A stretch of 64,000 bases of DNA from an uncultured Candidatus Saccharibacteria bacterium (GCA_937936045.1 CALGXC010000004.1:496001-560000), one strand, 5' to 3'; shown: positions 45,131 through 54,348, counted from the first letter of the stretch. Notes: generated by a model not told the origin, from the letters alone. Program-made: numbers and translations.

Positions 45131-46014
45131 TATGACCTTCCTCCTCTCGGTGATGGACCAGTTCCCTTAGTTACGTAAGTGGTCGTAAGTTCGCTTGGGT
45201 CAATGTCCTCTAATGATTCACGTGACGACGTGTCGGGATTATACGAAGTGTAGAATAGCTCACCCAGTTGCCTGGTATTTAATTGCCAACTTTTTACGCC
45301 CATTTGGAATAGTCCGTTCATAACCGAATCGACGCGGTTTTTAATTTCATCTTTGGCTTTGGTGTAGGTGACTTGGTCAATTTTTGTTACGGTTGCCTCT
45401 TTTTTCCCACTAAAGAAGCTATTGAACAATCCCTTAGTCTGTTGTTTGAAGGCATTTTCCTCGCCAGCTGGATAATATGGAACGACAACATAAAAACTCT
45501 TATCCATAATGTTTGCCTCTTGCGCCAGAATATCAATGAAATCCATATAATCGTCCATTAGGACATTGAGGAGCATATTGTCTTGATTGCGGCGAATTTC
45601 AGCCAATCTGTCCAGATATGGGCCAATGTCCACGCGGCGTGAGCGGATAAGAACTTGAATTGGGAAATATAGAGAGTTAATGAAGTTTTGATAGCTGAAC
45701 TCAATTCCCTCTCTTTCGCGTGAACTCATCAGATCAAAGTTGATTGATTCACATTCCACTACCGCCCGAAAACTACCGTCGCTCATAATGATCATATTTT
45801 CGCGCATTTCAGAGAAAAGCAGCGTATTCTGAGTGCTAATTGGTCCTTTTTGCTTCTTGTCGTCAGGGGTTTTATCTGGAGCTGGTGTGGCTGGATTTGG
45901 TCCCGAACCAATTGCCCCTGATGGCTGCTGAGGGACACCAGGAAGAGCCGCATTGGTTTGCGGAACCTGCTGATAAGATTGTTGATTTTGTAACTCTGGT
46001 TGCATAAACCCCAC
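45130..46014 (-). CDS. VirB4 companion protein, TraC N-terminal-like
   Basis: A 294-residue soluble protein. A Gln/Pro-rich head (1-65) is followed by a domain with NMIIMSDGSFRAVVEC and PIQVLIRSRRVDIGPYLDRL, similar to N-terminal regions of TraC/VirB4-type proteins, but no ATPase motor is present. Since the next gene already has its own complete VirB4 N-terminus, this is a separate partner and not a split half. It lies between the PrgI-like gene and virB4, each boundary one base or less apart. It probably docks on the VirB4 ring; that is inference. Confidence 0.75.
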   Translation of the reverse strand: MGFMQPELQNQQSYQQVPQTNAALPGVPQQPSGAIGSGPNPATPAPDKTPDDKKQKGPISTQNTLLFSEMRENMIIMSDGSFRAVVECESINFDLMSSREREGIEFSYQNFINSLYFPIQVLIRSRRVDIGPYLDRLAEIRRNQDNMLLNVLMDDYMDFIDILAQEANIMDKSFYVVVPYYPAGEENAFKQQTKGLFNSFFSGKKEATVTKIDQVTYTKAKDEIKNRVDSVMNGLFQMGVKSWQLNTRQLGELFYTSYNPDTSSRESLEDIDPSELTTTYVTKGTGPSPRGGRS

Positions 46015-46935
46015 CTAACGTAGTGAAATCACCACTTCCTCATCTGATAATTTATTTTCTTGCTGAATTCGATTTGCCTCACGCGCAATCGTTTCAATCG
46101 AGAGGTCGCGGTTATTTGCCAGTTCTATTATAGCAGGTGGCACCTCGTTTACGCTAGTTTGCGGCGTGGCTGTCGGCTGAGTTTGAACTGGAGCATTCGC
46201 GGCAGGCCGTCCGGACACTGGATTTAATACAGATTGATGCATTGTTGGGTACGGGTTCATTTGTAGTGGTGCGACTGGAATAGGATTATCTGGTTGAGAC
46301 GGTTGAGGTGTTTGAGGTGTTTGCGTAGGAGGCGGCGTAGTAGATTGCCCTGTTTGCATCTTTTGGATAACTTCTTGTCGTCTACGAACATCTGACTGAT
46401 TTATTAAGTGATTGATATTTTGCGCCGTAGCACTATTTTCATCCAATATGTCGTTAGCTGCCTGTCCTTCGTTAAATAAGTCAGCACGCATCGAGCTATT
46501 CGGATTATTGACGCCACGAATTGACCAACCCTGACTATCTACCAAATTCGCCAAATATGACAATCTTCGCTGGACTTCGGCTTGATCGTAATTATTTCCG
46601 TAAGTCTTTTCTTCGACTTTTGGTGCGATAACTTCGACTAATCTTTCAATTCCATCAGGCTGCCATAGACGTTTTTTGGGTTTTAGCATAAAAGAAATGA
46701 CTGCTGCCAAATAAACTTCCATTGGCTGATCTTTTTTAAGAGGTAAAGCCAGCGCTCCAAAGAATAGAATTATCGGCACAGGAATTATTGCCAAAGGTAG
46801 TAAAATTGTACTCAAACCGTACGCAATAGCGATTCCGATAACAGCTATAATTAAGAACACAAACTGTCGGAAACTAAACGGCCCGAGCAGCTTGTCCTCC
46901 GCCTCGACATCTTGAGGAACTTTATACACCGACAT
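46015..46935 (-). CDS. PrgI-family T4SS membrane protein with long Pro/Gln tail
   Basis: This 306-residue protein begins YKVPQDVEAEDKLLGPFS, the PrgI-family hallmark, then two membrane helices (about 27-45 and 47-66) and the KPKKRLW segment. The C-terminal 200 residues are Pro/Gln/Thr-rich and cytosolic or disordered, longer than in typical PrgI proteins of about 110-120 residues. PrgI proteins (VirB3-like) pair with VirB4; the gene order here agrees. Confidence 0.88.
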   Translation of the reverse strand: MSVYKVPQDVEAEDKLLGPFSFRQFVFLIIAVIGIAIAYGLSTILLPLAIIPVPIILFFGALALPLKKDQPMEVYLAAVISFMLKPKKRLWQPDGIERLVEVIAPKVEEKTYGNNYDQAEVQRRLSYLANLVDSQGWSIRGVNNPNSSMRADLFNEGQAANDILDENSATAQNINHLINQSDVRRRQEVIQKMQTGQSTTPPPTQTPQTPQPSQPDNPIPVAPLQMNPYPTMHQSVLNPVSGRPAANAPVQTQPTATPQTSVNEVPPAIIELANNRDLSIETIAREANRIQQENKLSDEEVVISLR

Positions 46936-46965
46936 ACTGCTTATATTATATCAAAATCACAGCTA

Positions 46966-49503
46966 TTATAGTATGTTTCGGAAATGCTCAAATTGCTCTT
47001 TGGCGGCATCTGTTATGTTTGCAGATAGTCTTTCATTTGTAAGAATAGTGTCGATGACTTTCTTAAGTTTTTGACGTCTCTTATCAGTAATCACAGATGT
47101 AGTATTTACAGCTTCGATTAACAATTTAACAGCGTCAGCATCTGTCGGTGCTAAAGTCTCTGGCTTGTACTTACCACCCTCTAGCCATTCGGCGAAGTGA
47201 TTCATGAGGTCTCCCCTGTTATTAATATCGCCCTTCAACATATCATCGATAAGCTTACCTCCCATAAAGGACGCCTTATTCTTTACACCAGATTCTGCTA
47301 ATGCTGAAGCTGCAGAAGAGTAGAATTCTGGCGGCAATTCACTAAGAAGTTCGGCAACTTCCGCTGCGGTACCGTATTTAATCTGCTCTTCAATTGCGGC
47401 TTCACGTACAAATATACTATCTCCAGATAAATTAACTCCACCAGGAAGGTTTATAGATACCTTATCCAGGGCTAATCCCTGTCTCTGTTTTGCATCTAAT
47501 TTGTAGTGCTTTATAATTTGACGAGCCTCATCAATTGACTTGGCGTACTCACTGCGGCTGGTTGCTATGGCTGAAGCTAAGGCTGCATTTGCACCAATCA
47601 AATTGCCATTTGCATCTTTGAATACGTTGCCGCCAGCTTTCTCTCGAAGTTCCTTGCTGTTTATCAATTGTTCTGCAAATTCACTATGTTGCTGGCGTTG
47701 AGCGTTATTCTTAATTAGTCCGGACACTGCAATTTCTGTTTCTAGGTCTTTAATGTCATTCATGAATGCAGTTTGCTGCTGATGAGCTTTCAAATCTCGT
47801 CGAGTTGCATAGGTAGCTGACACGGTTCGTAGAGCACGATCGTACAGAGGTCTCTTCCCATACGTATCAGTTGGTGCATGGCCCAGCGTAGCTTCGGTGT
47901 AGCGATTGTCATCTTGTGCGGATAACAGATCTGCACGCCTGGAAGCCTGTCTGGCGTCTAAGTCTAACTTCTTATACCTGGCTGTATCTCTAAATGAATT
48001 CTCGGCATTTTTCTGTGAAGTTTCCAGATCTTTTTTGAGTGCTCTACCTTTATGATCTGCCCAACGGCGTAAACGATTTGGGTTGAATCGCGCCATATTG
48101 GGGTTAGCCAACTTCTTGTTTTTAATGGTCTCACGACGATCTTTAGCATAGTTCTTGGTTCTGTCGTATAATCCCTTATTCTTATCATTAACAAACCCAG
48201 CAAATTTACCTAATACTCCGCCACTGAACTTCATAATTAGAGGAGTTATAGCCAAAGGTATTATTTGAACCAACATTCCTAGTACGTGCATTATTGCACC
48301 ATTTGAGCCAGAGGCATTTTGTATAATTAGTATTCCTGCCAATTGAGCTCCGCCGAATACTACAGCGAATGCCGGGAAAAATACTAACATCGTGAAGAAT
48401 AAGTCTCGCCATTTTTTAAACCACTTTTCTGTTCCGGGCAATAAGTAGCAAACAAATGCTAGTGGTGAAACTATAATTAGTATAATAATAAGTGCTTGAC
48501 GAGCCGCCATAATTAGGAGTATGAAGAGTAAAGTTAAGCCAGCTAATGTCGCGGCAGGTACTAACATTGGTAATATTTCAGTAGTAAGTGCTAGTGATAC
48601 GGCGTATCCTGCTCCTACCGCCAACGCTCCATTTGACAGTGCTGTACTGATAACTTCCGACCACGTCCATGTACTTGTATTTTCTCCTACAGTGGATATG
48701 GTATTTTTAATCCCCATGAAAGCGTCTTGGAAAGCATAGCCGGCTATGTTTGATAAATCTAGCAATACAGCACAAAACGTGAATGATAAGTTAACCAACA
48801 CCGCCGCAATTACTAACCTAGGGAGCATTTTTTTAACGCCGTAATTACTAATTCCTACAGAGGTCAATTGTGAGTAGATAATCACCAAAAACACCACAAT
48901 AAACGCCACGTTGCTAATGTTTCGCATAATGACCCACGCCAGATAAATTCCACTGTTTTGGTTGGTTGTTTCTAACGGCTTAGTTTTTAAGAACTCCTGA
49001 AGCGCGCTGTACATATAATCTATGCCATCAGCTAACCAGTTGGAAACTGGACAGATAATCCATCCTATTCCCTGCACGTCACAAGAAGTGCTGGTTGAAT
49101 TTTCAGATGGCGATTCAATTGAAATAGTTGAAGTGCTGGTTTGCTCGTAGGTGTTTGGTGGCGTAAATGAATAAACCGCGTAGGTTGCCGAACTTAGCGA
49201 AGATATTTCGTTTGCTGGGAAATAAATAACCTTGGTTTCTTTTTTATTCTTATCTTCATTAACATAAACAAGCGAATTATCAGGTAGGTTGAATTGTTTG
49301 ATCTTTTTATCATCACTTACCTTTGTATATTTTTCTTTATTATAGGTTAAATTATGGCCGCTCCATTCTGCGTCTACGGCGTAAACAGAGGTTGAGTGTG
49401 TTAGGGTATTAAGAAAAATGCCCACCAGCATCCCTGCTATCAGCAATATAAACCACTGCAGCCACTTGTTAAGAAGCTGCTTACGGGAAATTAACCACTC
49501 CAT
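46966..49503 (-). CDS. VirB6/TrbL-like T4SS channel protein 1
   Basis: An 845-residue protein. An N-terminal membrane anchor and an extracytoplasmic region end in CDVQGIGWIICP (two Cys), followed by six to seven membrane helices (about 185-430) containing VGISNYGVKKMLPRL and LVNLSF, and a 400-residue basic, helical cytosolic tail. The layout matches VirB6/TrbL inner-membrane channel proteins of conjugation-type systems. It has a paralogue encoded just upstream (49622-52462) with the same Cys and SNYG motifs. The start ATG 49503 has no obvious Shine-Dalgarno sequence. Confidence 0.85.
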   Translation of the reverse strand: MEWLISRKQLLNKWLQWFILLIAGMLVGIFLNTLTHSTSVYAVDAEWSGHNLTYNKEKYTKVSDDKKIKQFNLPDNSLVYVNEDKNKKETKVIYFPANEISSLSSATYAVYSFTPPNTYEQTSTSTISIESPSENSTSTSCDVQGIGWIICPVSNWLADGIDYMYSALQEFLKTKPLETTNQNSGIYLAWVIMRNISNVAFIVVFLVIIYSQLTSVGISNYGVKKMLPRLVIAAVLVNLSFTFCAVLLDLSNIAGYAFQDAFMGIKNTISTVGENTSTWTWSEVISTALSNGALAVGAGYAVSLALTTEILPMLVPAATLAGLTLLFILLIMAARQALIIILIIVSPLAFVCYLLPGTEKWFKKWRDLFFTMLVFFPAFAVVFGGAQLAGILIIQNASGSNGAIMHVLGMLVQIIPLAITPLIMKFSGGVLGKFAGFVNDKNKGLYDRTKNYAKDRRETIKNKKLANPNMARFNPNRLRRWADHKGRALKKDLETSQKNAENSFRDTARYKKLDLDARQASRRADLLSAQDDNRYTEATLGHAPTDTYGKRPLYDRALRTVSATYATRRDLKAHQQQTAFMNDIKDLETEIAVSGLIKNNAQRQQHSEFAEQLINSKELREKAGGNVFKDANGNLIGANAALASAIATSRSEYAKSIDEARQIIKHYKLDAKQRQGLALDKVSINLPGGVNLSGDSIFVREAAIEEQIKYGTAAEVAELLSELPPEFYSSAASALAESGVKNKASFMGGKLIDDMLKGDINNRGDLMNHFAEWLEGGKYKPETLAPTDADAVKLLIEAVNTTSVITDKRRQKLKKVIDTILTNERLSANITDAAKEQFEHFRNIL

Positions 49504-49621
49504 CTGAGGTTATATTAGCATTTTTGATGGAAAAAGTCAAGAGAGTGGCGCTACGAGGCGCTATAGGAGGAAACCTTAATAAAGTAACTTCCTGTCTTTT
49601 AATTTTTTGTATTATAACTAC

Positions 49622-52450
49622 TTATCTATGGACAAGAGCATTTTTTGTCTCTTGACTCATCATAGACCTGAGTCTATCATCTTTCAGCAGCTTAAGAGCG
49701 TCATTTCTTTTTATAGCAGAGTGCTTAATGGCGTCAGCGCTCTGTTTAGCAATACCTTCATTAGATAGTTTACGTACACCTTCCTTGGTTAGGCTATTAA
49801 ACTCGTCCTTTGCTGAATCGCCAACGACATTGCCTGACGAATCTTTTTTCCCGAGTGAAAAACTGGAGTCTCCATGTTGAAGAGCCTTAAGAGCACTAAC
49901 TCCTGCCTCAGAAACTCCAGCGTGGGACCCTTTCATTTCGGTTAATGCATTAGCCATACTTACACTATCCACTTCTCCACCATCTCTCAGGTAATTAGCC
50001 ACTACGTCCGCACCATGAGCGCCTTGTCCCTTAAGTTGGTTAACGGCTGCAATCCTAGTGTACTTGTCGGCTTTTTTGTCCTTTAGGGCTTCCTCAGCAT
50101 CTCCATTGTATTGATACGTGATTGCTCGTTCAGCTTTTTCCATAGCGGCTTTATCGTAGGCTTCTTGTGCTGCCCCCGCACCGCTACTGAGACCTATCTT
50201 TTGACCAACCCAGCTATTATCAAGGGCTGCTGCAGGATTCATTGCCACTCCAAGTCCTCTCATAAATATAGGGTTGCCTTTTTTCCTAAGATTACTTGCG
50301 GTTCGTCCCCACTTAGTATTGCCGGATCTTCTTTCTGCTAGCTTTCTAGCAGATCGAGATTTCCAAGCATTTTTAACGTCATTTATTCTAGACTTGTTCG
50401 CGATAGTACTACCCAGCTTCTTATTAGCCAAACCGCTCAATCCGCCAAGTTTTCCTGCAAAACTACCTAATGAGTTTAATGAACTCTTTAGCACGAAAGG
50501 TGTGGCGCCTAATGGCAAAATAGACGCTGCCAATGCTGCAACTTGCATGGTTTCTTTCGGATTGTTTGGATCGTTTGTACCGACTGCAGCCAATACGGCT
50601 CCCGCTAACTTTCCAGCTCCATACAGAAGAGATATTACAGGAAATACAATTAACAACCCCCTAAGTATTGATACCCATTTTTTGAATAAATTTTCAGTGT
50701 TTGGTAGAAGCCATGCTGCAAATGCTAATGGAGATATTGCTATTAACAATATGACGGCAGCTTGTCGAACGATTAATATAACCAGCACGACGAGTAAAGC
50801 CAAAAGTAGAGCCATGATAGTAGGTATACTTACAGCAAGGAATATGAACAGACCTACTCCAGCTAGTGTTAGCCCGCCAACGATTAAGGTGTTGAAGGTG
50901 CCAACTTCTGCTGATTGGGTGCCGACTTTTGATGCTGCCCCCTCCAGAACTCCTTTAAGAGAAAAACCGAGGATATTAGACAGGTCTACTGCTATTTGAC
51001 AGAGATAGAAAGATAAGTTTACGAGCAAAGCTCCTATTATTAACCTTGGTAGAATTTTCTTAATTCCATAATTACTGACGCCGACATTGCTTATTTGGGA
51101 GAATATTACCCACAGGAATATTACGGCAAATACGGCGTTTGCAATATCTCGGAAGAACTTCCAAGCTTGCTCTAATCCTCCATTTTCTTGGTCCTTAAAG
51201 ATTCCTTTATCGATAGATAGAAAATACGATATTGCGGAGTATGAGGCATCTCCCAGGCTACCAGCAAAACTCATCAAAGGACAAACGAGCCACCCTATAC
51301 CGTCGACTCCGCATGAATTTTTCCCCTCTTCTTCTCCGCCGTCACCTTCCGATGGAGTTTCTATTTCAGCAGACTGACCTTGTTTACAGGCGCTTATCTC
51401 TTTGTCTCTACCCTTGTATTGTGTTTCGCAGTATGTAGGATCATCCTTATGTTCTATTCCGGCTTTACAAGCTTCAAGCTCTTTTCCTGTAAATGTTGAG
51501 CAGGCGTTTTTTATTGCAGCGTCTTTTAAGGATTTAGCATATTCATTGGCTGCTGTTTTTAAGTTAGCTATTACAGTGTCACATTTAAATTGTGATATGT
51601 TATTGTATTTATTTTCATCACTCCATACATACTCTCCACTGCCCTTTACTCGATAGGTATCTACAACCTTACCTCCTCTAACGACAGAAAGAGTTCGTGT
51701 ATTACCAGAGGGCACACTCACTTCTTCGCCATCGACGCAGCCCATAGCCCAATCTAGATATTTACGATACTTTATGTAGGGTATTTTGTCTTCCGCATTA
51801 TTGGGGTACCCTGTTAATGTGGTAAGAGCGTTTATAAAATTAACGTCACCAGGAGGGGCAGGTAAATCCTGAGTTTCGAAATCATTATTTTTGCCTAAAG
51901 TTATACACTCTTCAACGCTCGCGTCTTTATGACCATTCTTCTTGTATCCCATTTGGCATAATAGCTCATTAGGCTCTATACCAAAAGTTTTAAAGGCTTC
52001 CTTTTGGAAATTTTCATCTGTACATCTGATATAACCGTCTTCATATCCTTTTATTGGATCATCTCCATCCACGTTTGACATTGTTCCAGTATATACATAT
52101 AAATCAAAATTAACTGCACTCCCGTCCAAATCCCATTTTTTATCATTGAACACTATGCCCTTAGACAGACTACCGTCAACGTTTCTATGGACTTTGAAAT
52201 TCAGACTACTCCCATGGTCTTTGTGAGATTTGCCACTAAAACAATATGACATCGCTGTGGCATATTGAAAAAATTTGTATTTATCTTTATCTGGTAGGCT
52301 TTCGAAGTATCCTGGATTTTTAGCAGCCAGAGCTGGGTTAACTGACAGGATATTAGCAATTGGCATTATAAAAAATGCTAATAAGCATAAAAACATTACA
52401 GAATTCTTAAACCACCCTGTCCAGCTAGACGATTGTTTTTTGATAAACAT
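49622..52450 (-). CDS. VirB6/TrbL-like T4SS channel protein 2
   Basis: About 942 residues. Signal-anchor (residues about 15-40), a Cys-containing extracytoplasmic domain of about 340 residues, the motif CGVDGIGWLVCP, then membrane helices with VGVSNYGIKKILPRL and LVNLSFYLC, and a charged helical cytosolic tail with Ala/Lys-rich repeats. It is a paralogue of the next gene, but with a much larger outer domain. I prefer ATG 52450 to 52462: the AAGGTG 5 nt before it can act as ribosome-binding site, and both sit in one arm of a perfect 15-bp hairpin. Confidence 0.85.
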   Translation of the reverse strand: MFIKKQSSSWTGWFKNSVMFLCLLAFFIMPIANILSVNPALAAKNPGYFESLPDKDKYKFFQYATAMSYCFSGKSHKDHGSSLNFKVHRNVDGSLSKGIVFNDKKWDLDGSAVNFDLYVYTGTMSNVDGDDPIKGYEDGYIRCTDENFQKEAFKTFGIEPNELLCQMGYKKNGHKDASVEECITLGKNNDFETQDLPAPPGDVNFINALTTLTGYPNNAEDKIPYIKYRKYLDWAMGCVDGEEVSVPSGNTRTLSVVRGGKVVDTYRVKGSGEYVWSDENKYNNISQFKCDTVIANLKTAANEYAKSLKDAAIKNACSTFTGKELEACKAGIEHKDDPTYCETQYKGRDKEISACKQGQSAEIETPSEGDGGEEEGKNSCGVDGIGWLVCPLMSFAGSLGDASYSAISYFLSIDKGIFKDQENGGLEQAWKFFRDIANAVFAVIFLWVIFSQISNVGVSNYGIKKILPRLIIGALLVNLSFYLCQIAVDLSNILGFSLKGVLEGAASKVGTQSAEVGTFNTLIVGGLTLAGVGLFIFLAVSIPTIMALLLALLVVLVILIVRQAAVILLIAISPLAFAAWLLPNTENLFKKWVSILRGLLIVFPVISLLYGAGKLAGAVLAAVGTNDPNNPKETMQVAALAASILPLGATPFVLKSSLNSLGSFAGKLGGLSGLANKKLGSTIANKSRINDVKNAWKSRSARKLAERRSGNTKWGRTASNLRKKGNPIFMRGLGVAMNPAAALDNSWVGQKIGLSSGAGAAQEAYDKAAMEKAERAITYQYNGDAEEALKDKKADKYTRIAAVNQLKGQGAHGADVVANYLRDGGEVDSVSMANALTEMKGSHAGVSEAGVSALKALQHGDSSFSLGKKDSSGNVVGDSAKDEFNSLTKEGVRKLSNEGIAKQSADAIKHSAIKRNDALKLLKDDRLRSMMSQETKNALVHR

Positions 52451-52487
52451 AAGCACCTTCATTTAATCACATATGAAGGTGCTTATG
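52448..52487 (-). promoter_or_regulatory. 15-bp hairpin covering the VirB6-2 translation start
   Basis: Arms 52448-52462 and 52473-52487 are perfectly complementary around a 10-nt loop. In the mRNA the second arm contains both possible ATGs and the AAGGTG site, so folding would hide the start. No T run follows, which argues against a simple terminator. A protein- or ribosome-controlled switch is possible. Confidence 0.65.
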
Positions 52488-52509
52488 CAAGGGTTATTAA
52501 GTTTAGAAT

Positions 52510-53634
52510 TTAGTTGTCTTCGCTATCTTTCCAAGCATTCCGTATCTCAGGGATTTCGTATGCTGGTACGTCTTTACCATTTATAGTGAATGGCATCGGG
52601 CTTCCTTGTTTATAAAGACTACTGGGTCCGTCGATTCCTCGGAAATCAATTATCACAGGAGCTACTCTAACCTTTACTGTGCGGTCCGCTGTCCCATCAA
52701 CAGCCTGCTTCTTTGACGGGTCAAAGTTTAGATATTCGGCACTTCCGCTTCTTAGTGTGTCGACAGTATTAACAACAGTCATTATTTCTGTAACCCCATC
52801 TCCTGTTAGATAAGCTGCTTGATATTTAGGAATCTGACCACTGTAATTTAGACCATTGCATCGTGTAAGATCTCCTTCATCAGAACAAGGATCTGCGTTA
52901 TTAAGGTTGTTTCGGACTAGCTTTGGATAAAGACCATCTTTTCCCGTAGACTCAAATATTTTATTTGGCTGCCCATCTAGTGGAAATAGGTCGAAAGCGT
53001 TATATTGACGATATTTTGTCTCAGGGTATTTTTTATACCCTTCAAACAAATTAGCTATCACTTCTTGAGCATGTCCTATAGCCATACTGCTTAGGTAGGC
53101 ATCGCGCATCTTGTCCGCTTCTTCCACCCTGCCTTCGTCGACTAGTTTAAAGTAGGATTTGGCCATTAAATTAATGCTGTAAGCGCTGTGTTCTCCGATA
53201 TTTTTCATAACTTCAGGTAGTTCTTCGTCTGTTGTAATTATCTGACCAAACTCATCAATATCTAATTTTGCAGATTCGCTGTTAACATGCATGTTTGTAT
53301 AATTAATGAAGTCTGCCCTCAGATCATTCGTGTCTTTTGCATTATCCAAAGAGCTTAGAAGATCATCCAGCCCCTCAATTTCTGGGATTTCTCTAACCTC
53401 TGGTGATGGAGAGCTTGTCTCTTCTGCTGAAGGTGTAGGATCTTGAGTTTCCTGCGAGGTAGATGTTGCATCTGGAGTTGGCTCGGTGTAAGTCTCACCG
53501 CAGGCTGACAGTGGAGCTACTGCAGCTAGCATCGCCATTGCAGCGATGCCCTTTAAGGCCTTTTTTCTAAGTAAAGTTGAAAATCGTGTTTCTGAACCGC
53601 TTGGGTTATTGATATTATTAGGGTTATAAATCAT
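52510..53634 (-). CDS. Lipoprotein at the head of the T4SS operon
   Basis: This 374-residue protein has a long basic head (RKKALKGIAAMAM), a hydrophobic stretch and the lipobox LSAC near residue 45, so it should be lipidated on Cys. A Thr/Ser/Pro/Glu-rich stalk (50-85) precedes a globular domain of about 285 residues with no family I recognise. It is the first minus-strand gene before the VirB6 pair (about 60 nt away) and could be the surface component or plug of the secretion machine. AAAGGA lies 11 nt before the ATG. Confidence 0.75.
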   Translation of the reverse strand: MIYNPNNINNPSGSETRFSTLLRKKALKGIAAMAMLAAVAPLSACGETYTEPTPDATSTSQETQDPTPSAEETSSPSPEVREIPEIEGLDDLLSSLDNAKDTNDLRADFINYTNMHVNSESAKLDIDEFGQIITTDEELPEVMKNIGEHSAYSINLMAKSYFKLVDEGRVEEADKMRDAYLSSMAIGHAQEVIANLFEGYKKYPETKYRQYNAFDLFPLDGQPNKIFESTGKDGLYPKLVRNNLNNADPCSDEGDLTRCNGLNYSGQIPKYQAAYLTGDGVTEIMTVVNTVDTLRSGSAEYLNFDPSKKQAVDGTADRTVKVRVAPVIIDFRGIDGPSSLYKQGSPMPFTINGKDVPAYEIPEIRNAWKDSEDN

Positions 53635-53763
53635 AACGCTTGGGGTCCTTTCTCTGACATTGTCAGGTATTTTATTATAAAAACTCCTTAGACTCTCCAG
53701 TCCAATTGGCTATATAATAACATAAATTGTACAGAAATGCAATAAAAATGGTATATTTTCCAT

Positions 53764-53786
53764 AAAAAAACACCCTACCGGGGGTG
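53764..53786 (-). terminator. Terminator after tRNA-Asp
   Basis: On the minus strand a CACCC/GGGTG stem is followed by seven T residues, 10 nt after the tRNA's CCA end. Confidence 0.7.
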
Positions 53787-53795
53787 AATTATCTG

Positions 53796-53873
53796 TGGCG
53801 CGCTCGACCGGATTCGAACCGGCGATCTCCTCCGTGACAGGGAGGCGTGATAGGCCAACTTCACTACGAGCGC
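53796..53873 (-). tRNA. tRNA-Asp (GTC)
   Basis: A 78-nt cloverleaf: acceptor GCGCTCG/CGAGCGC, D-stem GTGA/TCAC, anticodon stem CCTCC/GGAGG with loop CTGTCAC (anticodon GTC), T-loop TTCGAAT, discriminator G, encoded CCA. It separates the T4SS operon from the divergent pilin array. Confidence 0.96.
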
Positions 53874-53976
53874 ATATCAATACTTTTCATATTACCAGAT
53901 AATCCACGTCTTTTCAAGGAAAATATTTGCTTTTTTCGCTTGACTATTTTACAATTTCTGTATAAGAGAAAATTTT

Positions 53977-54348
53977 ATGACAAAAAGAAATATTGTAATC
54001 AGTATATTCATCGCAACAGTAATCGCAGGGAGCGTTTTTATACCCAGAATAGCTTTGGCCGCCAGTTGCGGTGGCGCGGAAACTTCTGTTATTTCTTGTG
54101 AAGGCGAAGGTAGCACGGCAATTATCAACATAATTAAACAAGTTATTAAAATCTTAACCGCTGGAGTTTTGGTTGCGGCAGTTGGTGCTGTTATATATGG
54201 CGCATTCTTATATACCACTTCTGAGGGTAGTCCAGATAAGATAAAAAAAGCACGTGAAGTCTGGACGAATACTGTTATTGGGATAATAATGTTTGCGTTT
54301 ATGGTGGCAATTACTAACTTTATTATTCCAGGAGGGGTTTTCGATTAA
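53977..54348 (+). CDS. T4SS pilin-like protein 1 (VirB2/TrbC type)
   Basis: This 123-residue protein has a signal peptide cut near IALAA, a short Cys-containing region and two membrane helices joined by a charged loop (YTTSEGSPDKIKKAREV). This TSxGxxxK loop between two helices is shared by all seven family members here and matches T4SS pilin families. It opens a tandem plus-strand array; its stop overlaps the next ATG by one base. Confidence 0.85.
   Translation: MTKRNIVISIFIATVIAGSVFIPRIALAASCGGAETSVISCEGEGSTAIINIIKQVIKILTAGVLVAAVGAVIYGAFLYTTSEGSPDKIKKAREVWTNTVIGIIMFAFMVAITNFIIPGGVFD

Noticed and set aside
43271..46014. VirB4 split by a frameshift
   Set aside because: The downstream gene encodes its own complete VirB4 N-terminal and motor domains, so the 294-residue upstream protein is a separate gene.
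50274..50999. Plus-strand open frame of 241 codons antisense to the second VirB6 gene
   Set aside because: It has no ribosome-binding site or promoter, its translation is low in plausible domain features, and it mirrors the hydrophobic and Ala-rich codons of the real minus-strand gene.
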